Origin: Aceticella autotrophica
Lineage (GTDB): Bacteria > Bacillota > Thermoanaerobacteria > Thermoanaerobacterales > Thermoanaerobacteraceae
Length of the DNA: 64,000 nucleotides
Assembly: GCF_017357865.1 (NCBI RefSeq)
Contig: NZ_CP060096.1
Location: 744,001 to 808,000 of the forward strand
Direction of reading: 5' to 3'
Below, in pieces: positions 60,995 to 64,000 of the stretch (positions are counted from its first letter, which is position 1; the number at the start of each line of letters is the position of its first letter). The notes beneath the pieces were generated by a model. That model was not told the origin of the DNA. It was given only the letters and a program-made list of their open reading frames with translations, and made no database searches. A program made the translations under genes and the position numbers.

Positions 60995-61769
60995 CAATAT
61001 TCATTTTTCATATGGTGATAAAGAGATTTTAAAAGGCATTGATTTTACTTTAACGGATAATAAAATAGGATGCTTCTTGGGTCCTAACGGTTCAGGAAAA
61101 TCAACGCTGCTTAAAATAGCTATGGGCATTTTGGAACCTAAGGAAGGTTTAGTTGAATTAAACGGTCTAAACATATTAAATCAATCTTTTAAGGAGCGAA
61201 GCAAAATTTTGTCATATGTTCCTCAGGAATTTTCAATAAACTTTCCATATGAGGTTTTTGATGTTGTCTTAATGGGAAGAAATCCCCATGTGAATTTTAT
61301 TGAAGGACCTAAAAAAGAAGATGAAAAAATTGTATTGAGCTATCTTAAGCTTTTAAAAATTGAGCATTTAAAAGACAAGCCATTTACACATTTAAGCGGC
61401 GGACAGAAGAAAATGGTATTGATAGCAAGGGGATTGGCACAGGAAGGTGAAGTAATGATATTAGATGAACCGACCGCATCCTTAGACTTTAGAAACCAGC
61501 TTTTGGTTCTTACAGTAATTGAGAAAATTGCTAAAAGTTTAAACAAATCTGTTTTACTGTCTTTACATGACCCTAATCTTGCCCTGATGTTCTGTGATGA
61601 AATATTTTTAATGAAAGATGGAAAAATAATCAAAAAAGGCGGTAAGGAAGAAATAATTACAAAGGAAAATATAATGCAACTGTATAATTTGAAAATAGAC
61701 CTTATTAATATAGATAATAAAAATAAGTTTATATTTCCTGATAAGGAGTTTTTAAAATCCTTATTTTAA
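60981..61769 (+). CDS. ABC transporter ATP-binding protein (FecE/MolC type)
   Basis: A 262-residue ATPase. Walker A LGPNGSGKST, Q loop in LSYVPQEF, signature HLSGGQKKMVLIARGLAQE, Walker B VMILDEPTASLDF, H loop SLHDPN. ATG 60981 lies in the end of the permease gene, with AGAGGAGAAAAATGT before it. Completes the riboswitch-controlled importer. Confidence 0.93.
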   Translation: MLKIDNIHFSYGDKEILKGIDFTLTDNKIGCFLGPNGSGKSTLLKIAMGILEPKEGLVELNGLNILNQSFKERSKILSYVPQEFSINFPYEVFDVVLMGRNPHVNFIEGPKKEDEKIVLSYLKLLKIEHLKDKPFTHLSGGQKKMVLIARGLAQEGEVMILDEPTASLDFRNQLLVLTVIEKIAKSLNKSVLLSLHDPNLALMFCDEIFLMKDGKIIKKGGKEEIITKENIMQLYNLKIDLINIDNKNKFIFPDKEFLKSLF

Positions 61770-61786
61770 CAGAAAGGATTGATGTT

Positions 61787-62785
61787 ATGAAGTGTTTATA
61801 CTGTGAGCATAGATGCAATATTTCAGAAGGTCAGGTAGGAATATGCGGTATGTATACACAATATAAGGGTGAGATAGTGGAAAAGTTTCCACATTGTTAT
61901 TCGACATATGCGGCTGCGCATATTGAATCAATACCTTTTTTTCATGCATATCCGGGAAGCCGTTCTTTATTGATAGGCGGAATCGGTTGTAATTTGGACT
62001 GTCATTACTGCATCAATTCATATATTGCCAAAAGTGATCCAAATGATGTTTTTGTGTTTAGATTAGAGCCTGAGAGAATTATTGATATAGCTAAAAAAAC
62101 AGGATGTCATAATATCGTATTTGGTGTTAATGAGGTAACAGTTTCTTTGCCGTCTGCCGTAGAAGTAGGAAAACTGGCGAAAAAAGAGGGTATACCTATG
62201 GGATGTCTTACGAATGGATACATCACAGAAGAAGTAGTTGAGATTTTCAAGGGAATCTTTCAATTTATTAATGTCAGTTTAAAGTCATTCAGTTCAGGTT
62301 TTTATAAGAGGTATGTCGGTATAGATGATTTGTCGCCTATATTGCGTAATATAAGAGAGCTATCAAAAAAATGTCATATAGAAATTACAACACCTATAGT
62401 TTCAGGCATAAATGATAAAGAAATTCCGCTTATTGCCGAATTTATAAGCGGCATAAATCCTGAAATACCATGGCATGTATTTAGACTTTTGCCGGAATAC
62501 AAGATGCAGAATTTACAATATCCAAATATCTATGAGGTCAGCAATGCCTTGCAGGAGGCAAGAAAGGTTTTACCTTATATATATTTCAGTAATTTTGCAG
62601 GTTCTGATTGGGTAAGTACCTTTTGTCCGGAATGTGGCGGGAAGATAATAAAGAGAATCGCTTTGGGGGGATGTGGCGCAAAATTAACGGAATATGCTTT
62701 AAATAATGGTAAATGTCCGGTATGCGGCAAGACAATACCCCTGTATGGGGAATATATAGAATGGAATTCGAGGGAGGTAAGATAA
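61787..62785 (+). CDS. PflA-like radical SAM protein with zinc ribbons
   Basis: A 332-residue protein. N-terminal CEHRCNISEGQVGICGMY block and the radical SAM site CNLDCHYC (C-x3-C-x2-C) at about residues 67-74. A C-terminal double CxxC pair, CPECGG and CPVCGK, forms a zinc ribbon. This resembles AmmeMemoRadiSam/PflA-like proteins (COG1180 group), which act on unknown substrates. Lying in a Moco/Tuco-controlled operon it may serve tungsten or molybdenum enzyme maturation (inference). GAAAGGATTGATGTT precedes ATG 61787. Confidence 0.85.
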   Translation: MKCLYCEHRCNISEGQVGICGMYTQYKGEIVEKFPHCYSTYAAAHIESIPFFHAYPGSRSLLIGGIGCNLDCHYCINSYIAKSDPNDVFVFRLEPERIIDIAKKTGCHNIVFGVNEVTVSLPSAVEVGKLAKKEGIPMGCLTNGYITEEVVEIFKGIFQFINVSLKSFSSGFYKRYVGIDDLSPILRNIRELSKKCHIEITTPIVSGINDKEIPLIAEFISGINPEIPWHVFRLLPEYKMQNLQYPNIYEVSNALQEARKVLPYIYFSNFAGSDWVSTFCPECGGKIIKRIALGGCGAKLTEYALNNGKCPVCGKTIPLYGEYIEWNSREVR

Positions 62786-62786
62786 A

Positions 62787-63941
62787 ATGGCGATTGGGAT
62801 TATTGATGTCAGGGAATGGCAAACGATGGTTGATTTAAAAACCGGTGATAAGATTGATATTGATTTAAAATCTATTGATAAAATAAAAAAAATCATTGCA
62901 CAGAATTATTATCCCGGAGACTTTGAATTAGAAAGCATTGATTGGGTAAGTGATATGGCAATGAGGATAAATGAGGTATATGAGCCTGATTTTATGTTGT
63001 TAAGTTATGCACAGCCTTACTTTATCTCTCGATTCAAAAAGATTTTCAACTATGAAATGATAGGAATAATAAATTATCTTTTTAAAAGCGTTGAGAATTT
63101 TTTAAAAAATACTGATTTTGTTCCGGTAATAATTGGACTTGGTGATTTAGTGCCGTTAAGGGGTTTTATAGATTTATCAAATATTGACGGAATTGCTTTT
63201 TGCGGCGGAATGTCCTCTTGCTATGGTGGATTATTTGATGCAACGTCAAAAGACCTTGATTATTTAGCTGGTATTCCGGAGATAGAAAAAATAATAAGCA
63301 AAAAAAAGTTTATGGATGAATTTGGTGGAAGAGAAGATTTTATTAAAAGATTTCCGGATTATTTGCTTATAGCTAAAGAAGGATATACATTTAAGGCATG
63401 TGGAAGCTTAGCAAGGACAGTTTATAAAGTTCCTGCAAAAAATACGACGATACCATTATATACATCGTTAGATGGTATTGATTCTATTGTTGATGTTAAA
63501 AAAGTCATTGAAGAAAATCTGGATAATCGAAAAATTGCTCTTATTCTTTTAGAGGGGATAGGGACAAGGGATTTTAAATGGCAATATACCTTGTGCAAAA
63601 ACAGCATAAAATGGTATACGTATGAGCAGGATGCAAATCAATATCTCGCAATAACCACAGGCAAACATCTTCAATATAATGGTTATCCACCCGGTTATAA
63701 ATATTATATAGAGGACGATGAAAATAAGCCATATCCTTATGAAGGACCTTTTATGGAAATACCGGAAAATACCATCGGGCAGATGAATAAAATAAAAAGT
63801 GCTGCCCTTGGCAGCAGAAGCATTATAACGCATGTTGCAAGTGGAGCCGACATCAGTATTGAATGTTTATGCAGGATGCTCTATAATTATGGGACAATGG
63901 CGGTTATAAAAGATATAGTTTATAAGCAGGAAATCCTTTAA
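62787..63941 (+). CDS. Unrecognised 384-residue protein in the Moco/Tuco operon
   Basis: I do not recognise this protein. It starts MAIGIIDVREWQTMVDLKTGDKID, has a hydrophobic core VPVIIGLGDLVPLRGFIDLS followed by DGIAFCGGMSSCYGGLFDATSKDLDYL, and a late segment IALILLEGIGTRDFKWQYT. It has no signal peptide. The pattern of acidic residues at strand ends faintly recalls alkaline-phosphatase-like or Rossmann-type folds, but I do not claim either. GGGAGGTAAGATAAA precedes ATG 62787, one base after the radical SAM gene, so the two are probably translated together. The remaining 59 bases of the window hold no feature. Confidence 0.75.
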   Translation: MAIGIIDVREWQTMVDLKTGDKIDIDLKSIDKIKKIIAQNYYPGDFELESIDWVSDMAMRINEVYEPDFMLLSYAQPYFISRFKKIFNYEMIGIINYLFKSVENFLKNTDFVPVIIGLGDLVPLRGFIDLSNIDGIAFCGGMSSCYGGLFDATSKDLDYLAGIPEIEKIISKKKFMDEFGGREDFIKRFPDYLLIAKEGYTFKACGSLARTVYKVPAKNTTIPLYTSLDGIDSIVDVKKVIEENLDNRKIALILLEGIGTRDFKWQYTLCKNSIKWYTYEQDANQYLAITTGKHLQYNGYPPGYKYYIEDDENKPYPYEGPFMEIPENTIGQMNKIKSAALGSRSIITHVASGADISIECLCRMLYNYGTMAVIKDIVYKQEIL

Positions 63942-64000
63942 TTATTAAATAATTCATTTTTCTTTAAGGATATAAATATTTTTGAAAGAAAAGCTCAAAC

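Overview
The window reads as chromosome of a low-GC, spore-forming, flagellated, anaerobic Firmicute, most like the thermophilic Thermoanaerobacterales (Thermoanaerobacterium/Thermoanaerobacter type). The evidence is AT-rich DNA with strong AGGAGG ribosome sites, sporulation genes (end of sigG, a spoIIP-like gene, spoIVA, ylmC, two DUF3189 genes), rubrerythrin/peroxiredoxin oxygen defence, Bacillus-type PhoP boxes and FliW-CsrA-flagellin control. The species call is inference from gene content only.

Layout. 1-2800: end of sigG, then an IS607-type element (serine recombinase plus a large TnpB with an altered third RuvC residue and a candidate guide RNA). 2816-10210: ylmC, nrdR and a complete phosphate regulon (phoP-phoR, pstS, pstCAB-phoU) with two textbook four-repeat PhoP boxes. 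10255-19092: DUF1614, SpoIIP-like, DUF3189 pair, DUF512 radical-SAM, der, plsY, gpsA, spoIVA and tRNA-Pro(GGG). 19400-25400: accessory strip with a group II intron remnant, an adenylate-forming enzyme, ydcF, a SigY-like sigma/zinc-anti-sigma pair, and a peroxiredoxin pseudogene split by an IS1182-type element. 25629-30360: M48 protease, three tRNAs, a PerR-box-controlled rubrerythrin-peroxiredoxin pair, and a SAM riboswitch with metK. 30400-36350: nested mobile DNA. An IS110-type element with a candidate bridge RNA is broken by a second, frameshifted IS1182 copy; then come a heptamer AT repeat with a ComK-like gene split by a +1 frame change, and an orphan IS605-type TnpB element.

36413-45575: recD2, comF and the late flagellar operon (yvyF, flgM, flgN, flgK, flgL, yviE, fliW, csrA, hag) with sigma-D promoters and CsrA sites. 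The flagellin gene hag is interrupted by a 347-nt ORF-less group I intron that should restore a normal flagellin end after splicing. 45740-51730: decayed flagellar/surface glycosylation region (rfbA/rfbD scar, broken CgeB-like gene, intact 1098-residue glycosyltransferase-methyltransferase-glycosyltransferase-TPR protein) and a DpnI-type endonuclease. 51795-58557: transporter, phosphodiester glycosidase, hypothetical proteins, pepF and aroB. 58674-63941: a molybdenum/tungsten cofactor riboswitch heads an operon of a metal-type ABC importer, a PflA-like radical SAM protein and an unrecognised 384-residue protein.

The strongest candidates for unusual biology are the flagellin intron, the Moco/Tuco riboswitch operon with its unknown last gene, the RNA-guided transposon systems (two TnpB loci and the IS110 bridge RNA), the DpnI homologue with Q in place of the catalytic E, and the ComK-like gene with a prfB-like UGA-C frame change. 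Several frame changes in the accessory regions fall in or near short homopolymers or dinucleotide runs, so read-level confirmation would be needed before calling each one biological.
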